Shown here piece after piece: positions 44,579 to 52,937 of a stretch of 64,000 bases of DNA. A model generated the notes under the pieces. The model did no database searches. It was not told where the DNA came from and worked only from the letters and a program-made list of their open reading frames with translations. The stretch is from JALSNL01 sp036479585 (GTDB lineage: Bacteria; Bacteroidota; Ignavibacteria; Ignavibacteriales; Melioribacteraceae): contig OZ245062.1 in assembly GCA_965224785.1 (NCBI GenBank), positions 2,480,001-2,544,000 of the forward strand. Direction: 5' to 3'. Position numbers and translations under genes: made by a program. Within the stretch, counting starts at the first letter, position 1, and each line of letters starts with the position of its first letter.

Positions 44579-46174
44579 TTAATTTGTTTGTAAAGATTTT
44601 TCAGTAGAATGGTAATTCTTAGTTTTATATAATTTGTAATTCATTGCATCTGTTAAAGCTATTAAACTTGCTTCAATAATATTTTCAGAAACACCAACGG
44701 TTGACCAATTATGTTCACCATCAGTCGATTCAATTAGTACTCTTACTTTTGCATTTGTTCCATCATTCTCGCCAAGTACTCTCACTTTGTAATCAGCAAG
44801 TTTTATTTCAGCAATTTCAGGAAAGAACCTTAAAAGAGCTTTTCTTAAAGCACCATCTAAAGCATTTACTGGTCCGTTTCCATCAGAAGCTGTATGTTCA
44901 ACTTCACTGTTAACTTCAACTTTAAGTACTGCTTCAGAATATGTTTTAATATTTTGATCTTGCATAACATTTATCTTTGCATAAGTTACATCAAAATATG
45001 GAGTGTATTCTTGTAATTCTTTTCTTAGCAACAATTCAAATGAAGCTTCAGCTCCATCAAACTGATATCCATTGTATTCAAGCTCTTTTAGAAATGTCAC
45101 AAATTTTTTGTTGAAGTTTTTATCATCCGGTAATTTAATACCAAGCTTTTCTGCTTTGTACCTAATATTACTTTGACCAGAAAGATCAGAAACAATTACT
45201 CGTTGTTTGTTCCCAACAATTGTTGGATCAAGATGTTCATACATTCTACTATCTTTTAGAACCGAACTAACATGAATTCCACCTTTATGTGCAAATGCAG
45301 ATTTACCCACAAAAGGTGCTCTTGTATTTGGAGAAACATTAATCATCTCATAAACAAAATTGGATAGTGAAGTTAGATTTGTCAAATCCAATTTTTGATT
45401 AGTTGTTCTATCCATTTTAATAATTAGGTTAGGGATAATAGTACAGAGGTTAGCATTTCCACATCTTTCCCCTACTCCATTCATTGTACCCTGAAGGTGT
45501 GTTGCACCAGCTTGTATTGCAGTTATAGAGTTTGCAGCCGCCATCCCAGAATCATTGTGAGCGTGTATTCCAACCTTAACAGAAAGATGTTTTATAATAT
45601 CCCCAGTAATTTCAAATACTTCATTCGGAAGAGTGCCACCGTTTGTATCGCATAATACAATTGTATCTGCTCCGCCTTTTGCAGCAGCTTTACACATTTT
45701 TATAGCAAAATTATTATCATCTTTGTAACCATCAAAAAAATGTTCAGCATCAAATATTACTCTTCGTCCTTTATCCACAAGGTATTTAACTGATTCATAA
45801 ATTAGTTCTTCATTTTGGTCATCAGTTAAACCTAAAGTTTTTTCAGAATGGAATCTCCAAGTTTTTCCAAATATTGTAATTATTGGAGCTTCGGATGAAA
45901 CTAGTTTTTGTAAATTTATATCTTGTTCAATTTTATCTGGAAATCTTGCAGTAGAACCAAATGCACAAATAGTAGAATTTGTAAGATTAAGCTTTTTTAC
46001 TTCTTGAAAGTATTCCTCGTCTTTAGGATTACTACCAGGCCAGCCGCCTTCAATAATATCAATACCAAATTCATCCAAGCGTTTTGTTATTTCCAATTTA
46101 TCATGTATTGTAATGTTAACACCTTCACCTTGTGTTCCATCACGGAGTGTTGTATCAAATAATTCTATTTTCAT
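44579..46174 (-). CDS. cimA: (R)-citramalate synthase
   Basis: 531 aa. HMGL-like TIM barrel starting LFDTTLRDGTQGEGV, metal-binding HAHNDSGMA, and a C-terminal LeuA-dimer regulatory domain (~400-515). The DGTQGEGVN variant, against DGEQSPGAS in 2-isopropylmalate synthase, marks the citramalate branch (TIGR00977 type). It condenses pyruvate and acetyl-CoA to citramalate, giving 2-oxobutyrate for isoleucine without threonine dehydratase. Last gene of the branched-chain cluster, 74 bp after leuD with a palindrome between. Confidence 0.93.
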   Translation of the reverse strand: MKIELFDTTLRDGTQGEGVNITIHDKLEITKRLDEFGIDIIEGGWPGSNPKDEEYFQEVKKLNLTNSTICAFGSTARFPDKIEQDINLQKLVSSEAPIITIFGKTWRFHSEKTLGLTDDQNEELIYESVKYLVDKGRRVIFDAEHFFDGYKDDNNFAIKMCKAAAKGGADTIVLCDTNGGTLPNEVFEITGDIIKHLSVKVGIHAHNDSGMAAANSITAIQAGATHLQGTMNGVGERCGNANLCTIIPNLIIKMDRTTNQKLDLTNLTSLSNFVYEMINVSPNTRAPFVGKSAFAHKGGIHVSSVLKDSRMYEHLDPTIVGNKQRVIVSDLSGQSNIRYKAEKLGIKLPDDKNFNKKFVTFLKELEYNGYQFDGAEASFELLLRKELQEYTPYFDVTYAKINVMQDQNIKTYSEAVLKVEVNSEVEHTASDGNGPVNALDGALRKALLRFFPEIAEIKLADYKVRVLGENDGTNAKVRVLIESTDGEHNWSTVGVSENIIEASLIALTDAMNYKLYKTKNYHSTEKSLQTN

Positions 46175-46206
46175 TTTTGTTTTTTTTATTTTTTAGTCAA
46201 ATTTTC

Positions 46207-46239
46207 ACGTGCCTGGCACTTTCAAAGTGCCAGGCACGT
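46207..46239. repeat. Perfect 33-bp palindrome (GTGCCTGGCAC)
   Basis: ACGTGCCTGGCACTTT, C, AAAGTGCCAGGCACGT: 16 perfect pairs around one base. It sits between leuD and cimA inside the operon, with no T run after it on the minus strand. Related hairpins are at 33113-33147 and 16645-16677. Confidence 0.75.
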
Positions 46240-46248
46240 TAGTTAAAC

Positions 46249-46806
46249 CTATATCATATCATTTTTTCTTGCATACTCAAAAATTCCACCAGCTTCAACA
46301 ATTGGTAAAACACTTCCTAGCTGATTTAATGAATATGATTTATCTGTTGATTTATTTGTAAGTAAATAAGTTTCAAGATTTATTTCTAATTCATCACCAG
46401 TCTTAATTACTTTATTAAGATTTTCTGTAGATTCACACGGAACAAGAAAACCACCATCAACCGAATTTCTATAAAATATTCTTGCATAAGATTCAGCAAC
46501 AATTGCTTTCACTCCAGCTTTCTCTAATGCAAACGGAGCATGTTCTCTTGAAGAACCACATCCAAAATTTGAGCCCCCAATAATTATACTAAACTCAGAT
46601 AAATAATTATCTCCATCTACAAATTTAATCCCACCTTCAGGAAGTCCCGATTGCTCAATAGGTACGCTGGAAAGTGCAAAGTGTCCATATTTTTTTGACT
46701 CTTCCTCATCAGTTAAACTATAAACTAAATGCTCTGCTGGAATAATTTGATCTGTATCAATATTATTTCCTAGAACAAATGCTTTACCTTTTATTATTTT
46801 TTCCAT
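46249..46806 (-). CDS. leuD: 3-isopropylmalate dehydratase small subunit
   Basis: 185 aa from the ATG at 46806 (a TTG at 46815 would add three residues). It has NNIDTDQIIPAEHL and the swivelling-domain motif GGSNFGCGSSREHAPFAL. With LeuC it isomerises 2- to 3-isopropylmalate and, in this pathway, citramalate to 3-methylmalate. It lies 37 bp after leuC. Confidence 0.95.
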   Translation of the reverse strand: MEKIIKGKAFVLGNNIDTDQIIPAEHLVYSLTDEEESKKYGHFALSSVPIEQSGLPEGGIKFVDGDNYLSEFSIIIGGSNFGCGSSREHAPFALEKAGVKAIVAESYARIFYRNSVDGGFLVPCESTENLNKVIKTGDELEINLETYLLTNKSTDKSYSLNQLGSVLPIVEAGGIFEYARKNDMI

Positions 46807-46843
46807 TACTTCCAATACCTTAATTTTTATTTTAAATTCGCAA

Positions 46844-48139
46844 TTATAAAAAATCTCTTGGGTCAGTTATTACTCCAGTTATTGCTGAAGCAGCTACAGT
46901 AAGAGGCGATGCTAAATAAACATCAGATTGTTTACTTCCCATTCTACCAGGAAAATTTCTATTAGTAGTAGAGATCACAACATCTTTATCCACACTTCTA
47001 CCAAAAGTATCATCTGGTCCGCCAAGACAAGCCGCACATGATGATTGAGCAATTTCGCAACCAGCATTTCTAAAAATATCCATTATGGAAACTCCGCTAA
47101 TTGTTTCTTCCTCTAACTCCCTTGCAACTTGTGTTGAAGCCGGAACAATAAAAGTTGGAACTTTAACTTTATTACCAAATATTATTTTAACTGCCATTTT
47201 AAAATCAGATAACTTACCACCGGTACAAGAACCTATGTAACATTTTGTAAGTTTTGTTCCTTCAACATTTCTGACTGTATCTTTATTATCAGGGCTATGA
47301 GGTTTTGCAACAACTGGCTCCATCTTACTTACATCATAAGTAAATTCACTATGATACTTAGCATCATCATCACTTTTAAATATTTCGTAATCTGTAATTC
47401 CTTTGCTCCTTACAAATTCTTCAGTAACACTATCCGCTGCAATAATCCCATTCATTGCACCAGCTTCAATTGCCATATTTGTTAATGTCATTCGTTCATC
47501 CATGTTAAGTGAATAAACACCACTTCCATCAAATTCCATAGCTCTATAAGTAGCTCCATCGGTTGTGATATCACCAAGAATAGAAAGTATTAAATCTTTT
47601 GCCGTTAAATAATTTGGGAGTTCACCATTAAATGTAAACTTCATAGTCTCCGGAACTTTCTCCCATATTTTTCCAGTTCCCATTATGAAAGCTCCATCTG
47701 TATTTCCCACTCCAGTAGCAAACATTCCAAAAGCTCCAGACGTACAAGTGTGAGAGTCAGTACCGATTAGAACTTTACCCGGAACATTATAACCTTCTTC
47801 TGCTAAGGCAACATGACAAACACCTTTGTACCTTTCAGTTCCAACATCGTAATAATTATCTATATCATAATCCTTTGCAAACTGACGAAGAATATCCACA
47901 TTTCTATTTGCATGTTTGTTAGCTGTAAAAATATAATGATCAGGGAAAATTACAAGTTTATTTTTATCCCAAACTTTTGCTTTCTCACCAAATTCTTTTT
48001 TCCATATTCCAATAACAGGTGGTCCGCAAACATCATGAGTCATAAGAGTATCAACATTAAGCCAAATGCTCTCGCCTGTTGTTACACTTTCTTTACCTGC
48101 AGATTTCGCCATTATTTTTTCAGTAATTGTCATTCCCAT
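46844..48139 (-). CDS. leuC: 3-isopropylmalate dehydratase large subunit
   Basis: 431 aa, the short archaeal/Bacteroidota-like form. The 4Fe-4S cysteines are in YIGSCTGG and in SSCAACLGG (C-x-x-C). GTDSHTCTSGAFG, shared by the aconitase superfamily, is present. Partner of LeuD. Starts 12 bp after leuA. Confidence 0.95.
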   Translation of the reverse strand: MGMTITEKIMAKSAGKESVTTGESIWLNVDTLMTHDVCGPPVIGIWKKEFGEKAKVWDKNKLVIFPDHYIFTANKHANRNVDILRQFAKDYDIDNYYDVGTERYKGVCHVALAEEGYNVPGKVLIGTDSHTCTSGAFGMFATGVGNTDGAFIMGTGKIWEKVPETMKFTFNGELPNYLTAKDLILSILGDITTDGATYRAMEFDGSGVYSLNMDERMTLTNMAIEAGAMNGIIAADSVTEEFVRSKGITDYEIFKSDDDAKYHSEFTYDVSKMEPVVAKPHSPDNKDTVRNVEGTKLTKCYIGSCTGGKLSDFKMAVKIIFGNKVKVPTFIVPASTQVARELEEETISGVSIMDIFRNAGCEIAQSSCAACLGGPDDTFGRSVDKDVVISTTNRNFPGRMGSKQSDVYLASPLTVAASAITGVITDPRDFL

Positions 48140-48151
48140 AATTTTTCCTTA

Positions 48152-49729
48152 TTACACTTTTACAAATTTATTTTCTTCTTCTTTCTTTTCTAAAAGTTTA
48201 ATGTTTGCCATTTTTTTATTTTGAGCACTTAAGTATGCAAGTGCACTTGCTTCAATGATATCAGTAGAAACACCACGTCCAGTAAATGAATGGGTTTTGT
48301 TTCTTATTCTAACTAACACTTCTCCTAATGCTTGTCTTCCAGAAGTTACAGAACGAACATTATATGATTCAACTTCGGGACTTATTTTTAATGCTCTTTC
48401 AATTGCATTAAATACTGCATCTATTGGTCCATCTCCTGTTGAAGATTCTTCAATCATTTCTTCTTCATACTTAATTCTAACAACAGCAGTTGGTATTGAA
48501 CCAGAACCTGAGTTTACTTGAAGATAATCCAATGAATAAAAATCATTTTTATGCGAGATAGAATCTCCCATAAGAATTCGTAGGTCATCATCAAAGACTT
48601 CTTTTTTCTTATCAGCTAATTTTGTGAACAACTCATAAATTTCTATAATATTTTTGTCACTCAAATCATACCCAAGTTCTTCCAACCTTGCTTTCAATCC
48701 GTGACGTCCAGAATGTCTCCCTAAAACAATTTTTGTTTTTGGAATACCAACAGTTTCAGGAGTCATAATTTCATAAGTGTCTCTACTTTTTAACATTCCA
48801 TCTTGATGAATTCCAGATTCGTGTGCAAAAGCATTTTCACCAACAATAGCTTTATTTCTTTGAACTAACAATCCGGTAAAACTAGAAACAAGTTTACTAG
48901 TATTGAAAATTTCTTTAGTATTTATATCAGTAGTATAATTAAATAGATCGCCCCTGACCTTAAGAGCCATTACAATTTCTTCAAGCGAAGCATTTCCCGC
49001 ACGTTCTCCAATTCCGTTAATTGTACATTCAATTTGTCTCGCACCATTTTCTACAGCTGAAATTGAATTAGCTACTGCTAAACCTAAATCGTTATGGCAG
49101 TGAACACTTATAATTGCTTTATCAATATTGCTAACTCTATTTTTAAGTTTAGCAATTATATTGCCATACTCGGAAGGAACAGTATAACCAGTTGTGTCTG
49201 GAATGTTTACAACTGTTGCTCCAGCTTCAATTGCAACTTCAACTATCTCTACCAAATATCCTATGTCTGTTCGTCCAGCATCTTCCGCTGAGTATTCAAT
49301 ATCATCACAAAATGAAGCTGCATATTTAACAGCCTCATAAGTCATTTTAAGAATTGTTTTTCTTTTGTCTTGTAAAGAAACCCCATACTTTTCATGACCA
49401 AATTTACCAAGAATATGATAATCCGAAGTACTAGTAAAAGTATGTATTCTCTTGCTATTAGCTGGCTTTAGCGATTTGTACGCTGCATCAATATCTTTAT
49501 TATTTGCTCTACAAAGTGCTGCAATAGTTGTATCAACTTCTGAAGCAATACTATGAACAGCATCAAATTGAGTAGGAGATGAAATTGGGAAACCAGCTTC
49601 AATTACATCCACACCGAGTTTAGCAAGTTGATGTGCAATTTCTATTTTCTCATATATATTTAATGATGCACCTGGTGATTGTTCACCATCTCTAAGTGTA
49701 GTATCAAAAATTAATATTTTTTCTTTCAC
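48152..49729 (-). CDS. leuA: 2-isopropylmalate synthase
   Basis: 525 aa. FDTTLRDGEQSPGASLN, metal-site HCHNDLGLAVAN, and a complete C-terminal allosteric domain (~395-510), so leucine feedback is likely. It condenses 2-ketoisovalerate and acetyl-CoA in the first leucine-specific step. GTG start at 49729 with AGAGG upstream. Separated from leuB by 375 bp of repeats. Confidence 0.95.
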   Translation of the reverse strand: MKEKILIFDTTLRDGEQSPGASLNIYEKIEIAHQLAKLGVDVIEAGFPISSPTQFDAVHSIASEVDTTIAALCRANNKDIDAAYKSLKPANSKRIHTFTSTSDYHILGKFGHEKYGVSLQDKRKTILKMTYEAVKYAASFCDDIEYSAEDAGRTDIGYLVEIVEVAIEAGATVVNIPDTTGYTVPSEYGNIIAKLKNRVSNIDKAIISVHCHNDLGLAVANSISAVENGARQIECTINGIGERAGNASLEEIVMALKVRGDLFNYTTDINTKEIFNTSKLVSSFTGLLVQRNKAIVGENAFAHESGIHQDGMLKSRDTYEIMTPETVGIPKTKIVLGRHSGRHGLKARLEELGYDLSDKNIIEIYELFTKLADKKKEVFDDDLRILMGDSISHKNDFYSLDYLQVNSGSGSIPTAVVRIKYEEEMIEESSTGDGPIDAVFNAIERALKISPEVESYNVRSVTSGRQALGEVLVRIRNKTHSFTGRGVSTDIIEASALAYLSAQNKKMANIKLLEKKEEENKFVKV

Positions 49730-49823
49730 TTGCTTACCTCTAGTTTGATTACGTTCCTAAATATTTTCATGAATAGTTATTTTGTAAAATATACATCTTA
49801 ATAATAGCCTCAATCAATTATTT

Positions 49824-49920
49824 TCCTTCTCAGCTTGCCTACCCGACAGCAGCAAGGCGTGACTAGGAATTCAGATAAAAACAACAAATTAATTTCCGAT
49901 AAATACACTCGGAAATGACA
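49824..49920. repeat. Family-1 dispersed repeat (variant)
   Basis: TCCTTCTCAGCTTGCCTACC ... GACTAGGAATTCAG ... TTCCGATAAATACACTCGGA AATGACA. The left end is worn. The insert CCCGACAGCAGCAAGG is unlike the other copies. Confidence 0.6.
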
Positions 49921-49950
49921 GACAAAGAACAAGTATTCTTGTGAACTTTA

Positions 49951-50072
49951 TCTTAATTCTTAATCATAATCTTTCTCTTACTCGCTTTTTAACTATTTTA
50001 CTGAAATCTAAAAACATGATTAAGATTACGTGTCTCGGCGACCAGCCGGATGAGCAAGAGTACGATTAAGAA
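49951..50072. repeat. Family-4 palindromic repeat (second copy)
   Basis: TCTTAATTCTTAATCATAAT at one end and GAGTACGATTAAGA at the other, inverted. The middle has ATGATTAAGATTACG and a GC-richer insert CTCGGCGACCAGCCGG that stands out from the surrounding AT-rich DNA. Compare 14494-14576. Confidence 0.6.
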
Positions 50073-50104
50073 AAAAATCATCTCAAACTACAATCACATA
50101 TTAC

Positions 50105-51202
50105 TTACAACAAAAACATTCCTATTGCTTCTTCTGAAAATATTTCATTCATATTTTCTAATATTTTATTTGTCATTTCTTCAGTATTAATTACTTTATC
50201 ATTTTCGTTTGCAATATCTTGAGTTCTCCATCCTTGGTCAAGCGTATTTGCAATTCCCTTCTCAATTATTTGTGCAGCCTTTAACATATCAAATGTATTT
50301 TCAAACATCATTGCTGCTGAAAGTATTGCTGCTATTGGGTTTGCCTTGTTTTGTCCAGCTATATCTGGAGCACTTCCATGTATCGGTTCGTACAAAGAAT
50401 ATTTTTCTCCGATACTTGCAGAAGGTAACATTCCCAAACTTCCAGTTATCATTCCCGAAATATCACTAATAATATCTCCAAAAATATTTGAAGTTAAAAT
50501 CACATCAAATTGTTTTGGATCTCGTACAAGTTGCATGGCTGCATTATCAACGTACATATGATTGAGTTTTACTTCAGGATATTCTTTACTAATTTCTACA
50601 ACTATTTCTCTCCAAAACTGAGAAACTTCTAATACATTTGCCTTATCAATTGAAGTCAAAACCTTATCTCTTCGCATCGCCATTTTAAATGCTTTATGTG
50701 CAATTCTTTCTACTTCCAGTTTGGAATAAACCATTGTGTTCCAACCTTTTTCATCATCTAGTCCTCTTGGTTGACCAAAATAAATTCCTCCGGTCAATTC
50801 TCTTAACACAATAAAATCCGTTCCATCTAGTATTTCACTTTTAATAGATGAGTTATTTAGCATTGGCTTAAATATTTTTGCTGGACGAATATTAGCAAAT
50901 AATCCTAATTCTTCGCGAAGCTTCAGCAATGCTGCTTCAGGCTTTAAATGATGTGCTAAACTTTCCCATTTTGGACCACCAACTGCTCCAAGAAAAACAG
51001 CATCCGATTTATAGCAGCCTTCTAAAGTAGCTTCTATTAGCGGAGTTCCGTGGTTTTCATAACAATCTCCACCTATTTCGAAAGTACTATAATTAATTTC
51101 TAAGTTAAACTTTTGAGCTACTAAATCAATTACTTTTGTAGTAGCAGAAGTAACTTCTGGACCAATTCCATCGCCTGGTAGAAGTGCAATATTATAACTC
51201 AT
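50105..51202 (-). CDS. leuB: 3-isopropylmalate dehydrogenase
   Basis: 365 aa. ALLPGDGIGPEV at the N-terminus, substrate-site RELTGGIYFGQPRG, YVDNAAMQLVRDP and the NAD site HGSAPDIAGQNKANP. It oxidises and decarboxylates 3-isopropylmalate, and in the citramalate route 3-methylmalate to 2-oxobutyrate. A family-1 repeat lies in the 183 bp between it and ilvC. Confidence 0.96.
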   Translation of the reverse strand: MSYNIALLPGDGIGPEVTSATTKVIDLVAQKFNLEINYSTFEIGGDCYENHGTPLIEATLEGCYKSDAVFLGAVGGPKWESLAHHLKPEAALLKLREELGLFANIRPAKIFKPMLNNSSIKSEILDGTDFIVLRELTGGIYFGQPRGLDDEKGWNTMVYSKLEVERIAHKAFKMAMRRDKVLTSIDKANVLEVSQFWREIVVEISKEYPEVKLNHMYVDNAAMQLVRDPKQFDVILTSNIFGDIISDISGMITGSLGMLPSASIGEKYSLYEPIHGSAPDIAGQNKANPIAAILSAAMMFENTFDMLKAAQIIEKGIANTLDQGWRTQDIANENDKVINTEEMTNKILENMNEIFSEEAIGMFLL

Positions 51203-51242
51203 TTTTATTTCCTTGTTTCTACTTAACTTCTATTATTTTCAT

Positions 51243-51343
51243 TGTCATTCCCGAATGTCACTATCGGGAATCCATTCACTTGTATTTTACTGGATTCCCA
51301 GTCAAAGTTTATCCCGTGTTTTTAAGCGGGGCTGAGAATAACA
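51243..51343. repeat. Family-1 dispersed repeat (long form, reversed)
   Basis: Read on the minus strand: TGTTATTCTCAGCCCCGCTT ... CACGGGATAAACTTTGACTG ... GGAATGACA. Same long subfamily as 9874 and 10870 but opposite orientation, between ilvC and leuB. Confidence 0.72.
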
Positions 51344-51385
51344 GCCTAAAATAGGTTGTTCAAATTTTCTTAAAATAATTAAAAT

Positions 51386-52375
51386 CTATTTTTTTATCCA
51401 AGACATCATTCCACGTAATTTCTCACCAACAATTTCAATTGGATGTTCGTTATTTTCTTTACGCAACTTATTCATATTCACTTTATCGCCATTAACTTCT
51501 TCAACAAATTCTTTTGCAAAACTTCCATCTTGCACACGTTTAAGTGCTGCTCTCATTGCTTCTTTAGATTCTGCATTGATAACTTTGGGTCCAACAACAT
51601 AACCGCCATACTCTGCTGTATCACTTACAGAATAATTCATTCTTGATAAACCACCTTCGTAGTATAGGTCAACTATTAGTTTGAGTTCGTGCATACATTC
51701 AAAAAATGCTAACTCCTCAGGATAACCAGCTTCAACAAGAACTTCGAAACCAGCTTTAATAAGTTCTGCTGAACCTCCACAAAGAACTCCTTGCTCTCCA
51801 AACAAATCGGTTTCAGTTTCATTTTTAAAATCTGTTTCAATTACACCAGCTTTTGTACCACCAATTCCCTTTGCCCAAGCCAATGCAAGATCAAGCGTAT
51901 TACCACTTGGGTCTTGATGAACTGCAACCAAACAAGGAACTCCGTTACCTTCTTCGTAAGTTCTTCTTACTAAATGTCCAGGACTTTTTGGAGCAATCAT
52001 CATTACATTTACATTTATTGGTGGAACTATTTGTTTGTAGTGTATATTAAATCCATGACCAAATGCTAAGGTATCGCCATCATTTAAATACGGAGCAATT
52101 TCATTATCATAAACTGCTTTTTGTGTTTGGTCTGGTAACAAAATCATAATTACATTTGCCCATTTAACTGCTTCAGTAACTGTCTTAACTTCTAACTCTT
52201 TACTTTCAGCTTCTTTCCACGAACCACTTTCAGGTCGAAGACCCACACATACATTCATTCCACTTTCTTTAAGGTTAAGCGAATGTGCATGCCCTTGACT
52301 ACCATAGCCAAGCACAGCAATTTGTTTAGATTTTAGATTTTCAAGTGATGCATCTGCATCATAATAAACTTTCAT
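51386..52375 (-). CDS. ilvC: Ketol-acid reductoisomerase
   Basis: 329 aa, class I (short) form. Rossmann AVLGYGSQGHAHSLNLKESG, MIAPKSPGHLVR, and the C-terminal knotted domain with the Mg/substrate residues in DLFGEQGVLCGG and CMHELKLIVDL. It reduces and rearranges acetolactate and aceto-hydroxybutyrate. It lies 29 bp after ilvH. Confidence 0.96.
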   Translation of the reverse strand: MKVYYDADASLENLKSKQIAVLGYGSQGHAHSLNLKESGMNVCVGLRPESGSWKEAESKELEVKTVTEAVKWANVIMILLPDQTQKAVYDNEIAPYLNDGDTLAFGHGFNIHYKQIVPPINVNVMMIAPKSPGHLVRRTYEEGNGVPCLVAVHQDPSGNTLDLALAWAKGIGGTKAGVIETDFKNETETDLFGEQGVLCGGSAELIKAGFEVLVEAGYPEELAFFECMHELKLIVDLYYEGGLSRMNYSVSDTAEYGGYVVGPKVINAESKEAMRAALKRVQDGSFAKEFVEEVNGDKVNMNKLRKENNEHPIEIVGEKLRGMMSWIKK

Positions 52376-52404
52376 TTACTCTCCATTATTTCTATTTAGA
52401 ATTT

Positions 52405-52935
52405 TTATTTATTTGATTTTTTTTCACTTTTTATCTTTTTCATTTTTACTTGTTTTGTTTGTTCACCTCTTCTCAAAGCAACAGTTCCAGATCTTGCCAT
52501 TTCAATAATTCCAAACGGATGAAATACATTAACTGCAGCATCAACTTTTTCAGGAGGACCAGTTATTTCAATAGTAACTGATTTGTTATTGATATCAACA
52601 ACTTTCCCTCTAAAAATATCACTTAGATTTTTTATTTCATCCATGGAATTATTTTCATAATTGACTTTAATAAGTGCTAGTTCCCTAACGGTTTTGGGAA
52701 GACTACTTAAATCAACAACTTTAATTGTATCAATCAATCTGTTTAATTGTTTTGTTACTTGATCTAATATTTGATCGTCCCCTTCTGTAACAATTGTCAT
52801 TCTAGAAACTTCATCTATTTCTGTTCTTCCTATGGAGATAGAATGTATGTTAAATCCTTTACCACTAAACATTGTTGCAACTCTATCAAACGCACCAAAG
52901 GTATTTTCTACAAGTACTGTTATTGTTCTTTTCAT
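52405..52935 (-). CDS. ilvH: Acetolactate synthase small (regulatory) subunit
   Basis: 176 aa. N-terminal ACT domain (~3-75: TITVLVENTFGAFDRVATMF, GRTEIDEVSRMTIV) and the C-terminal ACT-like domain ending FGIIEMARSGTVALRRG. It activates the large subunit and usually carries valine feedback control. Begins 2 bp after ilvB. Confidence 0.95.
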   Translation of the reverse strand: MKRTITVLVENTFGAFDRVATMFSGKGFNIHSISIGRTEIDEVSRMTIVTEGDDQILDQVTKQLNRLIDTIKVVDLSSLPKTVRELALIKVNYENNSMDEIKNLSDIFRGKVVDINNKSVTIEITGPPEKVDAAVNVFHPFGIIEMARSGTVALRRGEQTKQVKMKKIKSEKKSNK

Positions 52936-52937
52936 TA

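Larger units (their letters stand above)
49730..50104. other. 375-bp repeat-filled gap inside the branched-chain cluster
   Basis: No gene. It consists mostly of a family-1 copy (49824-49920) and a family-4 copy (49951-50072). About 90 bp next to leuA is plain AT-rich sequence that could hold an internal promoter; no consensus is clear. Confidence 0.6.
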
